Positions 12,411 through 12,449 of a DNA stretch of 12,449 nucleotides are shown here, in pieces. Origin of the DNA: an uncultured Eubacteriales bacterium (lineage in GTDB: Bacteria; Bacillota; Clostridia; Oscillospirales; Acutalibacteraceae); the NCBI GenBank assembly GCA_900321515.1, contig ONWI01000214.1:1-12449 (forward strand), given 5' to 3'. Position 1 is the stretch's first letter. Every line of letters begins with the position of its first letter. The notes under the pieces are model-generated. The model had not been told where the DNA came from and did not search any database. It saw only the letters and a list, made by a program, of their open reading frames with translations. A program made the position numbers and the translations under genes.

Positions 12411-12449
12411 AATAAACCTCCAAAAACAACCGAATAACCCTGCTCCAAC

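Overview
The window looks like a chromosomal segment of a Gram-positive gut-type Clostridia member, most likely Ruminococcaceae/Oscillospiraceae. The reasons are a ybeY/phoH pair, strong GGAGG-type ribosome binding sites, consensus TTGACA-17-TATAAT promoters, AT-rich gaps between GC-richer genes, and a hairpin repeat at the left end that I recall as common in such genomes. No tRNA, rRNA, CRISPR array or transposase is visible.

Layout, left to right. Bases 1-490 hold two kinds of intergenic repeat and a perfect promoter. They lead into a secreted, membrane-anchored PdaA-like polysaccharide deacetylase (491-2314, +). A terminator and a short inverted-repeat element separate it from a converging gene for a phage-replisome-organizer-like protein (DUF4373 plus DnaD-like domain, 2481-3398, -) with its own promoter. 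Next comes a lone short phosphoglycosyl transferase (3617-4273, -). From 7883 down to 4650 on the minus strand runs one apparent operon: a Crp/Fnr-family regulator, a lipoprotein solute-binding protein, a permease and an ATPase of the nitrate/sulfonate/taurine ABC class. Then phoH-ybeY (9498-7956, -), a long intergenic region with a possible structured RNA, typA/bipA (9979-11805, +), a 27-bp tandem repeat array, a bidirectional terminator, and a four-helix-bundle (23S rRNA IVS-type) protein (12051-12410, -).

How the genes work together. The clearest functional unit is the regulator-ABC operon. Its promoter is overlapped at the predicted transcription start by a perfect 12-bp inverted repeat with the TGTAT-N6-ATACA layout of a Crp/Fnr site, so autoregulation by the first gene is the simplest reading. 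The three transport genes overlap or are closely spaced. phoH and ybeY share a promoter and a terminator and fit RNA/ribosome maintenance. typA is a stand-alone ribosome-associated GTPase. The deacetylase and the sugar transferase both concern the cell envelope but are not in one operon.

No clear new multi-gene defence or mobile system is visible. The less ordinary items are: a MITE-like inverted-repeat family bracketing the deacetylase; the deacetylase's domain architecture (Ig-like, NodB with an altered metal ligand, a tail resembling the C-terminal domain of penicillin-binding protein 5, membrane anchor); the Crp-type operator and a transporter of unknown substrate; an inverted repeat framing the replication-gene promoter; a possible structured RNA before typA; and a tandem array with swapped half-units.
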